Positions 45,145 through 54,177 are shown, counted from the stretch's first letter. The stretch is 64,000 nucleotides of DNA from Amycolatopsis coloradensis (GCF_001953865.1 NZ_MQUQ01000001.1:330890-394889), one strand, 5' to 3'. Made by a program: numbers and translations. Notes: generated by a model not told the origin, from the letters alone.

Positions 45145-45289
45145 CGCCATTGCGCGCTGGCGCGGCAAGTACCGTCCGTCAAAGAGCGTTTCGCCCTTGC
45201 AGGCACAAGATTGGAGCCGGGCCCGCGAGTGCTTGCTCTTGACACCCGAGTGGCCGGATGACCTCTACACAGGGCTCGTCGGGCGGTGA
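45107..45289 (+). CDS. Small hypothetical protein (60 residues)
   Basis: This ORF starts at GTG 45107 with GAGGG about 7 bases upstream and overlaps the Trp-rich ORF in another frame. The product is soluble with a mixed composition (ADAIARWRGKYRP, then ECLLLTPEWPDDLYTGLVGR). No family is recognised. The overlap with the preceding ORF could mean translational coupling, or one of the two is spurious. Confidence 0.4.
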   Translation: MVARVGRRTAEADAIARWRGKYRPSKSVSPLQAQDWSRARECLLLTPEWPDDLYTGLVGR

Positions 45290-45420
45290 GGTACCAAGCC
45301 TGATTGGCGCTTGACGAGCGGGCTGTGACGGTCGTGGCTGCCGAAGAGTGGCGGCTTCGCGGTCGCGCCGGGGGCGAGCGAAAGTAGGCCGGCTTCCACC
45401 CGGTTCGTCGGTCCACTGGT

Positions 45421-45451
45421 CTAATGACCGGAAAAGTAACTCGGTCATTAG
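45421..45451. terminator. Stem-loop terminator
   Basis: A perfect 10-bp inverted repeat (CTAATGACCG, 45421-45430, complement 45442-45451) with an 11-base loop lies 9 bases past the stop of the minus-strand gene ending at 45460 and downstream of the small + ORF. It is suited to terminate both. Confidence 0.65.
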
Positions 45452-45459
45452 CCGCTACG

Positions 45460-46017
45460 CTAGGTCCCGGCGGCGAGGTCGGGTGCTGGGGACGCCTGGC
45501 CGTGCTCACTTGCGAGTAGCTCGGTGATGCCAAGCCCGGCGACTATGGTCACGCTTTTCTCCATGTTCAGGAAACGCAAACCCATGAAGTTGTCGCCGGT
45601 CGTGAATCCCGGCAGCGCCCACACCCGCTCGTAGGGGATCGTGACCGGACAGAAGGTGCGGAAGGTGTAGACATTGCGCCACAAACAGCGGGCCGGATCC
45701 GGGGACCACAGTCGACGGGCGAGTTCGTCGTTGCGCAGGAAGCAACCGACCGCCCCGATCCCACGCACATGCTTCTGCCCGGTGAGAAGTACGAAATCCT
45801 CCGCTTCGAGCGTGTCCATTTTCCTGTCGTGCTGTGCGGTCGCGCCCCAGAAGTGAGCTTGCCCGTCCGGGTGCTCGGCGTCCAGTTCGGCGCGTTCCGC
45901 GGGGCTCAGCACCTCGGCATACCGCTGGCGCCGGAAGGGCACCCGCCGATCCAGCGTCTGTGCCCAATGCCGCCGCGCCTCTTTCGTGCGGTACGACGGC
46001 TGAATTATCACCCGCAT
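45460..46017 (-). CDS. EVE/PUA-like domain protein (hypothetical)
   Basis: This 185-residue protein has a core (about residues 55-150) with HFWGATAQHDRKMDTLEAEDFVLLTG, GAVGCFLRN, ARRLW, WRNVYTF and NFMGLRFLNM. It reads like the EVE/PUA-related fold found in restriction-associated and modified-base-reading proteins, where an open barrel with aromatic residues binds a flipped base. No nuclease motif is fused to it. The assignment is by pattern only. The ATG at 46017 has no strong ribosome-binding site. No restriction-modification partner is visible beside it. Confidence 0.5.
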   Translation of the reverse strand: MRVIIQPSYRTKEARRHWAQTLDRRVPFRRQRYAEVLSPAERAELDAEHPDGQAHFWGATAQHDRKMDTLEAEDFVLLTGQKHVRGIGAVGCFLRNDELARRLWSPDPARCLWRNVYTFRTFCPVTIPYERVWALPGFTTGDNFMGLRFLNMEKSVTIVAGLGITELLASEHGQASPAPDLAAGT

Positions 46018-46201
46018 GGTCTACGGTTGCCCGCCTCGTGCCCGCCGAAACCTGGGTTAGGCGTGGGGTTGCCGAGGCGGGACGGCGGCGATGAAGTCCT
46101 TGATCGCGGGAACTGCTCGTCGCAGCCGCGCGGCGCCGACAGGACCGGATCACGCGATGCGCGAGTCGCGCTCACGGAAGTCCGCGTTCGTCGTGATCGC
46201 G

Positions 46202-46702
46202 TCAGTGGGTGTCTCGAGGTGTGATCGTCAACCACGTGCTCGCCGCGGCCGAGTCGCCGGCACAGGCACGAGCCCGCAACTCCGCGAGCGCGGTCGCGTC
46301 GCCCCGGTCAGCCAGTAACCGGGCCACCTGTTCCGCCTCCATGAATGCCCAGTCCTCGGGGTCGTCTTCACACTCCAGCCGGTCCTCGTCAGGCAGCGTT
46401 TTCAACCACGACGCATGGCTGCCCTCCGGGTTCTGCCGCATCGCGTCCGAGAACCGCCACGCCGACACCGCACCGGCCACGTCGCCTCGTTCGGCCAGTA
46501 GTTCAGCCAACCGCTTGGTCGTGGGCGAGCAGTCACCGTAAGTGCGGGCCCACACCGCCAGCGCGCCTTGCTGATCACCTTGTCCGGCCAGCACCTCAGC
46601 CAGTCGCCCGGCCGCGTCACGGTCACGGGCATCAGCCCGGACCCGCGACGCCTTGAGCTGATCCGGGCCCGGCATGCCACTGCCCGAGTGATCATCCGTC
46701 AT
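46202..46702 (-). CDS. Helical repeat protein (TPR/Sel1-like, hypothetical)
   Basis: This 166-residue acidic protein has three degenerate helical repeats of the form 'RLAELLAERGDVAGAVSAW' (about residues 30-52, 65-85 and 125-145). These are the actinobacterial 'LAELLAERGD' repeats often seen in large regulators or effectors and here much shorter. The ATG at 46702 has GAGGTG 4 bases upstream. No catalytic motif is visible. It may be a stand-alone adaptor or a truncated family member. Confidence 0.65.
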   Translation of the reverse strand: MTDDHSGSGMPGPDQLKASRVRADARDRDAAGRLAEVLAGQGDQQGALAVWARTYGDCSPTTKRLAELLAERGDVAGAVSAWRFSDAMRQNPEGSHASWLKTLPDEDRLECEDDPEDWAFMEAEQVARLLADRGDATALAELRARACAGDSAAASTWLTITPRDTH

Positions 46703-46992
46703 GAGTCACCTCATCCGTAAGCCGATCGGCGCCGTCCGAGTGCCTGTCCCGTCGAGCGTAGCCACTTCACCGCACCCGAACGAGCGGCCAACAGGGCGAG
46801 TGCGGTCCTTCGCCGCGGCCTGCGATGCCCGCGAACAGTTCAGACCATGGATGGGACGGAATGGTCCCCTTCTCGCCTGGGCACGTCGATGCGGATATCC
46901 CGAAGTATTGTTCGACTTGCCGGATTTCGAGCTTCGGCGAACGCCGATTCGACGGCCATCGTGGTCGAGCTGTCTCATGGGCTCGGTATCAC

Positions 46993-47925
46993 TCACCCGG
47001 TTCGCGCCTTACTCGTGACCGTGTCCAACTCGCGGATCGGCTTGCTCGCGAAGATCCACCTGTTGCTTGCCAGTGCGTCGTCTGGCTCCGGCTGCGGACC
47101 GCGTCCGAACTCGCGAGTGAAGTCGAAAGGGGTCTTGACCTCAAGAGACCACCCTCGGCTCTCGAGATGTCCTGCGGATTCGGGACGTGGTTCCCGGTCG
47201 AACAGGCCGAGCAGGTCGACCCCGATCCAGTGTTTCGCCGAGGAGTACACGGCGTTCGCACGGACTTCGGGACGCTCTGGGCCGAGTTTGACTTCGAAAG
47301 CCATGGCGCTGCCGGAGACGCTCAGCTCGTCCACAGTGCGGACGATCTGCTGTTCGGCGGTGCTCGGCAAGTACAACATCAGGCCTTCGGCAAGCCAGAT
47401 GGACCGTATCGCGGGATCGAACCCGGCCGTGATCAGGCTCGTCGCCCACTCGTCGCGCACGTCACCCGCGATCGGCACGCGCCGTGTTTTCGGTTCAGCT
47501 CCCAGCTTGTGGAGGACTTCCTGCTTGAAATCGAGCACCGGCTCCCGGTCGAGTTCGAACACCACACAGCCAGGGGGCCAGTCGAGCCGGAAGGCGCGTG
47601 AGTCCAGGCCCGCTCCGAGGAGCACGACTTGACGTCCTCCGGCCCGCGCCGACCGGATGACGAAGTCGTCCAGGACCCTGGTGCGCAGACCGAAATACCG
47701 ACCGAGCCTGCCCCAGAGCGGATCGGCGTCCCCGCCGGCCACCTGGTCCGGTCGCAGTGGCCAGTTGCCACAGCTAGAGGCGGCGCGTACGAAGTGTTCC
47801 GCGTAGTCGTCCCGGGCGAGCGAGTCCGGCCGGTGGGTTTCGATCGCACGGGCGGCGGCGACCATGAGCGCGGTACGGCCGACACCGCGTTCTATGGCGC
47901 CGCTGTCCTGCTTCGTGTCGGCCAA
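46993..47925 (-). CDS. SAM-dependent methyltransferase (leucine carboxyl-methyltransferase-like, TIGR00027 family)
   Basis: This 310-residue protein of the actinobacterial putative methyltransferase family has the N-terminal block VGRTALMVAAARAIETHRPD, the SAM-binding motif VVLLGAGLDSRAFRLDWP, the acidic FELDREPVLDFKQEVL, and LAEGLMLYLP. Family members are diverse O-methyltransferases, several from natural-product pathways. The TTG start at 47925 follows GGGAGG and overlaps the cysteine-hydrolase end by 34 bases. It is the last gene of a four-gene leftward unit. Confidence 0.88.
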   Translation of the reverse strand: MADTKQDSGAIERGVGRTALMVAAARAIETHRPDSLARDDYAEHFVRAASSCGNWPLRPDQVAGGDADPLWGRLGRYFGLRTRVLDDFVIRSARAGGRQVVLLGAGLDSRAFRLDWPPGCVVFELDREPVLDFKQEVLHKLGAEPKTRRVPIAGDVRDEWATSLITAGFDPAIRSIWLAEGLMLYLPSTAEQQIVRTVDELSVSGSAMAFEVKLGPERPEVRANAVYSSAKHWIGVDLLGLFDREPRPESAGHLESRGWSLEVKTPFDFTREFGRGPQPEPDDALASNRWIFASKPIRELDTVTSKARTG

Positions 47926-48524
47926 TCTTCTCGCCTCCCAGGCGGGGACCAGGTTTCCGGATCATCGAGGATGCGCAGGCGGGCGCCGTAGACGGTGTGC
48001 ATGAAACGCCGGATCGTGTCGTCCGGCAGGTGGAGACTGGTCGTGCAGTCGGTCAGGACGGTCACGTGGAAGCCTTGCTGGAAAGCCGTCCGCGCCGTGG
48101 AGTCCACGCAGACGTCGGTATAGAGACCCGCGAACACCAAATGGCCCACTCCGCCGCGGATGAGGTGTTCTTCGAAGCCATCGGTGAGGAAGGCGTCGAA
48201 GCGGGCCTGTTTGGTGAAAACACGTTCACCGGGGACGGGTGAAACCCCGTGAAATTCGGCGCCCCAAGTGCCCGCGCGGCATTTGGGGCGCTTCCCGAGG
48301 TTCAAGTCCCGGTCCCGCCAGCTCAGGCCCTGATACTCGATGTCCCCGTGGAAACGAACGAAGATCACCTCCACACCGAGAGTCCTCGCCACGTCCAACG
48401 CCCGTGCGGTACCCATCACCGCCATGTCCACCAAGGACTGCCTGCCCGCGTACCTCGACGCGACGGCCGGGCCGATGCAGAAGTCGTTCTGCAGGTCCAT
48501 GACGATCAGTGCGGTGCCGGTCAA
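47892..48524 (-). CDS. Isochorismatase-family cysteine hydrolase
   Basis: This 210-residue protein shows the full catalytic triad of the family: Asp in IVMDLQNDFCIG (about residue 12), Lys in RVFTKQARFDAF and Cys in GLYTDVCVDSTARTAFQQGF. Members hydrolyse amides, carbamoyl groups or isochorismate. The TTG start at 48524 overlaps the upstream stop (TTGA), an efficient coupling arrangement; there is no independent ribosome-binding site. Together with the dehydrogenase-family protein upstream and the methyltransferase downstream, it looks like part of a small metabolic pathway. Confidence 0.87.
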   Translation of the reverse strand: MTGTALIVMDLQNDFCIGPAVASRYAGRQSLVDMAVMGTARALDVARTLGVEVIFVRFHGDIEYQGLSWRDRDLNLGKRPKCRAGTWGAEFHGVSPVPGERVFTKQARFDAFLTDGFEEHLIRGGVGHLVFAGLYTDVCVDSTARTAFQQGFHVTVLTDCTTSLHLPDDTIRRFMHTVYGARLRILDDPETWSPPGRREDWPTRSRTAAP

Positions 48525-49612
48525 GCGTCCACTGCCAGCACCGAGCCGACGGGCCTGTCGTCGTCGCCGGAAAAGCTCAGCAGCTCCACCACCGCGTCCA
48601 CCACTTCCGTGGTGGAATGGCGCCCACCGAGATCCGGGGTGGTGATGCCGCGGCTTCCGACGGTGTCGAGCGCGGTTTCCGTGGTCCGGATCGCGTCGGC
48701 GCAGCCGGCGTGCCGTTCCGCGATCGCCGCCGCGGCCCGGATGGTCGCCACCGGGTTGACGATGTCCAGGCCCGCCAGGTCGTCGGCGGAACCGTGGACG
48801 GTCTGGTACTCGGTCAGCCCGGCGACGTGGGGATGCAGGAACACGTTCTCGGTGTAGCGGTTCTCCTGGCGTTCGGAGCCCAGCCGGTCCAGCAGGACGA
48901 CGTGCATGATGTCGGCCCATTCGTTGCTCCCGATGACGACGGAACGCGAAGGCAGGCCGAGTTCGATGAGGTTGCGGTTGACGGTATCGGGCTGGGCCAG
49001 GTCGATCTCCACTCCGTGTCGCGCGGCGATCTCCGTCACCCAGTCGCCGAGAACACCGTCGAGGAGGTGGAACTTGTAGGCCATGACAACGCGTTCCACC
49101 TGCTCGCCGGGCCACTGCCGGCGCGCCCGCTCCAGCGCGGCGGCGATGACCTTTTCGGTGACGTCCTTGCTGAACTTCATCCTGCGGTCGACGAGCCCGG
49201 GGGTATGGCTGTTTTCCCCGGTGTAGAAGCCTTGTGCTTCGTCACGAACCAGAAGAAGCGACGAGTCCTGGTCGGCGATGAGGTCGAACTTCACCGCCTG
49301 CAGACGTTCACGGACCAGATACAGCGACTGGGCGTTGATCGCCGTGCGGAAGACGGCGGTGGTACCCAGCCGGGCTTGCGTCCGGCAGAACCGCTCATAG
49401 TGGTCGGCGTCTTGCCGGGTCAGCTCGGAAATCTTCTCGATCTCGTCCGTTTCGGCCTTGAGGGAGAAGTACGAGTGATAAAACCTGGGCGAACGCGCGA
49501 TGCGGATGGTCGCCGAGGAGGTTCTCGCGAGAGTGGTCAGGACGCGTTCGAAGACGTTCGCGAGTTCCGGCCCGGTGCCTCGTCCGACGGCGAGGCCAAT
49601 GGTGGGGTCCAC
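48521..49612 (-). CDS. Divergent isocitrate/isopropylmalate dehydrogenase-family protein
   Basis: This 363-residue protein retains the family scaffold: IGLAVGRGTGPELANVF at the N-terminus, LLVRDEAQGFYTGE, a catalytic-lysine-like AYKFHLLDGVLGDW, and the nucleotide-binding block TEYQTVHGSADDLAG...NPVATIRA. The second metal site is altered: the usual D-I-L-S-D is D-I-M-H-V (WADIMHVV). The arginine-rich substrate loop is also different. It may use an unusual hydroxyacid or have lost dehydrogenase activity. The GTG start at 49612 follows AGAGGAAG and lies 30 bases after the EF-hand gene. Confidence 0.78.
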   Translation of the reverse strand: MDPTIGLAVGRGTGPELANVFERVLTTLARTSSATIRIARSPRFYHSYFSLKAETDEIEKISELTRQDADHYERFCRTQARLGTTAVFRTAINAQSLYLVRERLQAVKFDLIADQDSSLLLVRDEAQGFYTGENSHTPGLVDRRMKFSKDVTEKVIAAALERARRQWPGEQVERVVMAYKFHLLDGVLGDWVTEIAARHGVEIDLAQPDTVNRNLIELGLPSRSVVIGSNEWADIMHVVLLDRLGSERQENRYTENVFLHPHVAGLTEYQTVHGSADDLAGLDIVNPVATIRAAAAIAERHAGCADAIRTTETALDTVGSRGITTPDLGGRHSTTEVVDAVVELLSFSGDDDRPVGSVLAVDA

Positions 49613-49642
49613 CGTGCTTCCTCTCCTGCTCGGATGCCGGGC

Positions 49643-50176
49643 TCAGACCGTGGCGCCGCTGACCAGATGGTCGCCGGCGATGCCGGTTTTCGTGGGGCTG
49701 TAGTAGTCCTTGATTCCCTTGACCCAGGTGGACACGGTGATCTGGTCCGAAGCCGATGGGCCGAAGGCGTCGAAAAGGGCGTCGATGTTGGCCCGTTCGA
49801 AGCCGATCGCCGTCATGAGAGCCACAAAGACGGGTCGTTCGATGAGACCGTCCCCGTCCGGGTCGCCCAGCGCGGCGAGCGACTCGGCGAAGTCGCTGAT
49901 GGTCGCGTCGAACCGTTCCGGTGACAGCACCACGGCGGTGTACTCGTCGAACGTGATCTCGCCGTCGCGGTCGGAATCTAGTTCGTCGACCAGGGTCTCC
50001 CAATATCGCTGGAAGGCCGTCCGCATCGCGTCTTTGGCCGTCTCGTCGGAGTCAGGGGCCGCTTTCACGACGTCGGCCGCCATGATCTCGAAGTCTTCGG
50101 CTTCAAGATGCCCGTTTCCGTTGTGGTCGAACAAGGTGAAGATGAGGGCGACGCGGTCGAGGGCATCCTTTTGCAT
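49643..50176 (-). CDS. Calerythrin-like EF-hand calcium-binding protein
   Basis: This 177-residue protein has the length of calerythrin from Saccharopolyspora erythraea, with clear EF-hand loops DHNGNGHLEAEDF, DSDRDGEITFDEY and DPDGDGLIERPVF, plus a degenerate fourth near FGPSASDQITVSTW. It is a sarcoplasmic-calcium-binding-like buffer or sensor in the cytoplasm. The ATG at 50176 is chosen from domain length; GTG 50194 is possible. It is the first gene of the unit running to 46993, so calcium or a stress signal may relate to that pathway. Confidence 0.87.
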   Translation of the reverse strand: MQKDALDRVALIFTLFDHNGNGHLEAEDFEIMAADVVKAAPDSDETAKDAMRTAFQRYWETLVDELDSDRDGEITFDEYTAVVLSPERFDATISDFAESLAALGDPDGDGLIERPVFVALMTAIGFERANIDALFDAFGPSASDQITVSTWVKGIKDYYSPTKTGIAGDHLVSGATV

Positions 50177-50745
50177 CAAGAGACCATCTTTCACTCGGAT
50201 CGGCACCAGGCACGGAGGAGACGAAATTTCGTTCTCGACTATGCCAGCGGTGATACCGAAGTAAAGACAACGGGCACGAAGGCACCGTAAAGCATGAAAG
50301 TAGCCGAGTACTCGCAAACCGCCTGAATGCCCGTTGCCCACGGATCGTCGTCGTGAAGACACGTCGCGGAACTACTCTCTGTCTTCCGTGACGTGTCACG
50401 GCATCCATCCCGCGGCCCGCACCGACCCCTCAACGAGTCCCGGATCGCGACCGAACGTGACACCGTTCCTCTGCTCCTGAAACGTCGTCGACAAGAGGTA
50501 GTCCACGGGAAGTTCGCCGAAGTCCCGTCGAAGCACGCCCTCCCAGCCTGCCCACGATCTCGGACACGCCCCGCAGGAACCTGGTCCGGCGGCGGTGCTG
50601 ACGGTCCGTGACGACACGGCCCTGGTATCAGGCCACCAACGTGTTCCCAGTCGCGCCCGCTTCGACTGTTCAACCTCGCGAAAGGCGTCGAATCAAGCCT
50701 GGACAAACGACTAGTGCTCGGCCTACGCGGACTTGAACGGAGTCC
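50177..50745. other. Gene-poor stretch before the IS3 remnant
   Basis: No confident gene is seen in about 570 bases. A minus-strand frame around 50396-50617 (containing LRRDFGELPVDYLLSTTFQEQ) has a protein-like composition and may be a decayed fragment of an unidentified gene. The promoter of the calerythrin-like operon should lie at 50180-50300. Confidence 0.35.
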
Positions 50746-50845
50746 AGTCACGATTGACGCCGAGGCGAAATTGCCACCGAAGGATCAACATCCCCGCAGG
50801 TCGGCAGCGATATTGATCTTGTGGGCCGGGTCTGGCTCGAACCGA

Positions 50846-51603
50846 CGAGGTACTGGAAGATCTCGTTGGCCAGTTCGGTCCGGGTTTTCCATTTTCTTCG
50901 GTCGAGAAGTTCGGTCTGCATCTTCGACCGGAACGACTCCATCATCGCGTTGTCGTATCCGTCGCCGACGGTTCCGAGCGAAGGCATCAGCCCGGCGACC
51001 TTGACTCGGTTGGTGAAGGTCCAGGACGTGAATTGCACGCCGTGGTCGGGAGTGAAAGACGGTGCCAGGATCAGGATTCCGGTTGCTGAGTGCCATCTCC
51101 AGGGCGTTCACGAGGGGGCGGTGTTCTGACTGCTTTCGATAGACCAGCCCACAATCTTGCGGCTGAACGCGTCCAGCACCGCGCAGCAGTAGAGCTTCCC
51201 TTCCCAGGTGGGATGCTCGGTGATGTCGCACACCCACAGCACATTGGGTTGGGTGCGCAGGAAATTCCGATTGACCAAGTCCTCGCTGCGGACCCTCGAT
51301 CTTGGGGTTCCCGCGGGTCTGCCGTCGCGGAATCCCGGCCAGCCCGGCCGCCCGCATGAGTTTCGCGACCATCTTACGGCTGACCATGATGCCCATCCCC
51401 AGCCGAAGTTCGGCGTGCACCCCTGGAGCGCCGTAGGTGCCGCGGGAGCGGGCATGGATCTCGATGATCACCCCGGTCAGCCACTCCCGGCGCAACGCCG
51501 CCGGCGGCGTCGGCCTCGATCACCACTCGTAGAACCCGGGATGACTCACCTCCAGCAGCCGGCAGGCCAGCTTGACCAGTAGTCCTCGCTCCGCGAGCCG
51601 GGC
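50846..51603 (-). pseudogene. IS3 transposase OrfB, inactivated
   Basis: OrfB can be followed only across three frames. An N-terminal piece ends at an in-frame stop (51520-51522, after SHPGFYEW). The next piece is REWLTGVIIEIHARSRGTYGAPGVHAEL up to about 51290. The DDE catalytic part is in another frame (QPNVLWVCDITEHPTWEGKLYC, AVLDAFSRKIVGWS, about 51110-51290). GDGYDNAMMESFRSKMQTELLD is in the third frame (about 50860-50970). The C-terminus is deleted. At least one nonsense mutation and two frameshifts make it non-functional. Confidence 0.85.
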
Positions 51604-51605
51604 GA

Positions 51606-51902
51606 CTACCGGGAACGCCCTTGTGGGTCGCCGTTCAGCTCCTCGTAGATCTTCGAGGCCTCGCGCAGGACCTCCAGCTCGGTCTCCAGCTGCCGGATCC
51701 GGCGCTTCGCGGCCGCCAGGTCCGCGTGCGCTGCGCTGCTCAGCCCGGGACGTTCACCGTGGTCAATGCGGTCCTGCTTAACCCAGTTGTGCAGGCAGGA
51801 CTCGCTGATCTCAAGCTCACGTGCGGTCTCCCGGATCGACTTGCCAGCCCGGACCAGAGCGACCGCCCGAGCCCGGAACTCAGCGGGATAAGCCTTCGGC
51901 AT
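51606..51902 (-). CDS. IS3 transposase OrfA
   Basis: This 98-residue DNA-binding subunit appears intact. It has the N-terminal HTH (PAEFRARAVALVRAGKSIRETARELEIS, then ESCLHNWVKQD) and the C-terminal leucine-zipper helix (AKRRIRQLETELEVLREASKIYE). The start at 51902 follows GGAAGG. Without a functional OrfB it cannot drive transposition but could act as an inhibitor on related IS copies. Confidence 0.85.
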   Translation of the reverse strand: MPKAYPAEFRARAVALVRAGKSIRETARELEISESCLHNWVKQDRIDHGERPGLSSAAHADLAAAKRRIRQLETELEVLREASKIYEELNGDPQGRSR

Positions 51903-52080
51903 GATCGACAGCCTTCCAGACGACAAGCCCTCGACTCCACAAAACCCGAGTCCGTCATCTGAGGACAACGCCAATCCGGTTGGCGGTGTGTTTCGGCCAT
52001 TTACGACGATAACGTTGTGTAAGCATGAGTTGAGGCGGCTGGAATTCTGCACATACCCCATGACGATGCTGGAGATTGCA

Positions 52081-54177
52081 GTGACCGAACCCGACGGTGC
52101 ATCCGCTAGTCACGACGCCGCGGTCATTGGCTGCGGAGCGATGGGCACCGCTCTCGCGCGGGCCCTTGCCGCCAGCGGTTATTCGGTAATGGTCTGGAAT
52201 CGTACTCCCGCGCGGGCGGAAGCGCTTGCCGGCGACAACATCAGCCCAGCGCGGTCTGTCGGTGACGCGGTACGGTCATCAAGTCTGGTGCTGGCCTGTA
52301 TGTCGACCTACGGTGTCACGCGCACGGTGCTCGAGCCCGTCACCGGTTGGCAGGAGACCGTGCTAGTCAACCTCGCCAGCGGCGGGCCCGAGGAAGCCGA
52401 GGAGCTGGAACGCTGGGCGGTACAGCGACGTGTCGAGTATCTGGACGGAGTTATCGGCTGCTTTCCCCGGGACATCGGCTCGTCCGAGGCGATGATTGTC
52501 TTTTCAGGCTCGTCGGCCGCTTGGTCGAGGCATGAGCAAATGCTTTTGAGTCTGGCCGGGGCGTCGCGTCACATCTCCGATCAGGTGGCGGCCGCTAGCG
52601 TGCTGAATGTCGGACTGGCCGGTGGCTTCTTCACCGCGGCGCTCAGTGCCTACGTCGAGTCGGCGACCTACGTACTCGATCAGGGCGTGAAAGCCGAGGT
52701 GCTGCGCGAAAGTACTCTGCTGGCCATCGACACTCTTCGGCAGACGACTCAGGAAACAGCGACAGCGATCGCAAGTGGAGAACACGAGACAGATCAGGCA
52801 ACTGTGGAGACTTACGCCGAATTGGCACGCTCCGCCCTTGCTGTCATGCGCAAAGCTGGCCAGGGAGCTCAGGCCTTGGCGGGGGCGGTCGACAATCTTG
52901 AGGCAGCCGAGGCCGCCGGTTTGGGGAGACTCGGGTTCTCCGTGCAATCGCGAGGGGCGGTCAAAACCCCGAAGGAAACCGAGAACTCCGTGTTGAGTGT
53001 TGATTGCCCGTCCTTGTTGTTCAACGGGAAGTTCGCCGATGTCGATGCTCTCAGCAGGGGGGACGCCACGGCGCTACGTCCTGTGGTGGCGTCGGAGGCA
53101 CGGGAACGGATGGCCGGGCTGCCCGCAGCAGGTAGCGAGGTCGCGCTTGTGCTGGGTGGCAACGGGTTCGTTGGCGCGCATCTGGTAGCGCGGTTATCGC
53201 GGGAGCCCGGCATCCGGACGGTGTTCGTCATCGTACGCGCGACTGCGGAACACACACCGGAGCAGCGCCTGGCGCAGACGCTGGACCAGTACCGGGTGGC
53301 CGATTTCGACCGCGGCAAGATCGAGGCGTTGGACGCGGATCCGACCAAGACTTGTTTCGGCTTGCCGCCGCGACGGTATGAGGTGCTCGCGGAGAAGGTG
53401 GACCTGGTCTTCACGTGCGCCAGCTCCACGGACTACACGGTTGGCTACCTTGATTTACGCGATGCCTGGGTGAAGGGCCTGCTGCGCGTTCTGCAGTTCG
53501 CCGGCGAGGCCAGGCGCAAGCACGTAACCTATCTGGGCAGCGTCGGGTCGTACTTCTACCGGCGTCCGGCCGACTTCCTGCGCCCCGACTCGTGGTGGTA
53601 TTCGGGGTACGTGCAGATGAAATGGGTCAACAGCCGGTTGCTGGGCTGGCTTGCGCGGGACGGCGCGTTTTCGGTCACGCTCTGTGAGGCACCTTATGTC
53701 CTGGGGTCGACCACCGTCGGGCTCGATCCCGGGCGGTATTACAGCTGGTGGCGCATCATCGAAATCGCCCGCAGCATCGGCGTGATTTGGGACGGCCCGG
53801 GCATGGGTTACATCCCGGTCGACGTGCTCGCGGACTTGCTGACCACGAACGCGATACGGCACTCGCCACTGCCGCGGTTACTGCCGCGCAACCCGACGCC
53901 GTACGACAACCAGCTGCTCGCCGACCTGCTCGGCCTGCGGACCGCTGACTGGACCGAGTTCAAGGCGGAGGCGACCAGGCTGGTGCACCCGGACCGAGTC
54001 CGCACCGTACTGGCGGAGAACATCGACGAGCTGATCCGGGTCACCAACGCGCCACCGGACGTGCTGCCGGCTGACCACGATTCGTCCTGGTGTGACAACC
54101 GCCGACTCATGCAGATGTACCTGGGCAACGTCGAATTCCGGGATGTGCGCACAGAGGCGGGCGCACCGCATGTCTAG
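52081..54177 (+). CDS. Imine reductase - thioester reductase fusion
   Basis: This 698-residue bifunctional protein has an imine-reductase-like N-terminal part (about 1-300): NADPH loop IGCGAMGTALARALA, VMVWNRTPARAEAL, then VNLASGGPEEAEELERWA and VEYLDGVIGCFPRDIGSSEAMIVFSG, all hallmark IRED segments. The C-terminal part (about 355-690) is an extended-SDR thioester/fatty-acyl reductase: LGGNGFVGAHLVARL, LGSVGSYF and the catalytic Tyr510-x3-Lys514 (GYVQMKW). No carrier domain is present. It could reduce an acyl thioester to an aldehyde and then reduce the imine formed with an amine. The GTG start at 52081 follows GGAG. It contains three TTA codons (53194, 53455, 53878) and less GC than its neighbours, suggesting transfer. 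It overlaps the next gene. Confidence 0.87.
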   Translation: MTEPDGASASHDAAVIGCGAMGTALARALAASGYSVMVWNRTPARAEALAGDNISPARSVGDAVRSSSLVLACMSTYGVTRTVLEPVTGWQETVLVNLASGGPEEAEELERWAVQRRVEYLDGVIGCFPRDIGSSEAMIVFSGSSAAWSRHEQMLLSLAGASRHISDQVAAASVLNVGLAGGFFTAALSAYVESATYVLDQGVKAEVLRESTLLAIDTLRQTTQETATAIASGEHETDQATVETYAELARSALAVMRKAGQGAQALAGAVDNLEAAEAAGLGRLGFSVQSRGAVKTPKETENSVLSVDCPSLLFNGKFADVDALSRGDATALRPVVASEARERMAGLPAAGSEVALVLGGNGFVGAHLVARLSREPGIRTVFVIVRATAEHTPEQRLAQTLDQYRVADFDRGKIEALDADPTKTCFGLPPRRYEVLAEKVDLVFTCASSTDYTVGYLDLRDAWVKGLLRVLQFAGEARRKHVTYLGSVGSYFYRRPADFLRPDSWWYSGYVQMKWVNSRLLGWLARDGAFSVTLCEAPYVLGSTTVGLDPGRYYSWWRIIEIARSIGVIWDGPGMGYIPVDVLADLLTTNAIRHSPLPRLLPRNPTPYDNQLLADLLGLRTADWTEFKAEATRLVHPDRVRTVLAENIDELIRVTNAPPDVLPADHDSSWCDNRRLMQMYLGNVEFRDVRTEAGAPHV

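Larger units (their letters stand above)
50746..51958 (-). mobile_element. Degenerate IS3-family insertion sequence
   Basis: This is an IS3-type element with intact OrfA and broken OrfB on the minus strand. The upstream end is probably near 51958, where TGACGGACTCGGGTTTTGTGG reads inward. The other end is not definable because the OrfB C-terminus (normally ..HNRRRRHSALGMLTP..) is missing beyond about 50846, so this side is deleted. It lies immediately upstream of the rightward imine reductase-fusion gene. Confidence 0.8.

Noticed and set aside
46706..46996. A 96-codon minus-strand frame between the repeat protein and the methyltransferase
   Set aside because: Arg/Gly/Ser-rich composition, no ribosome-binding site and no domain.
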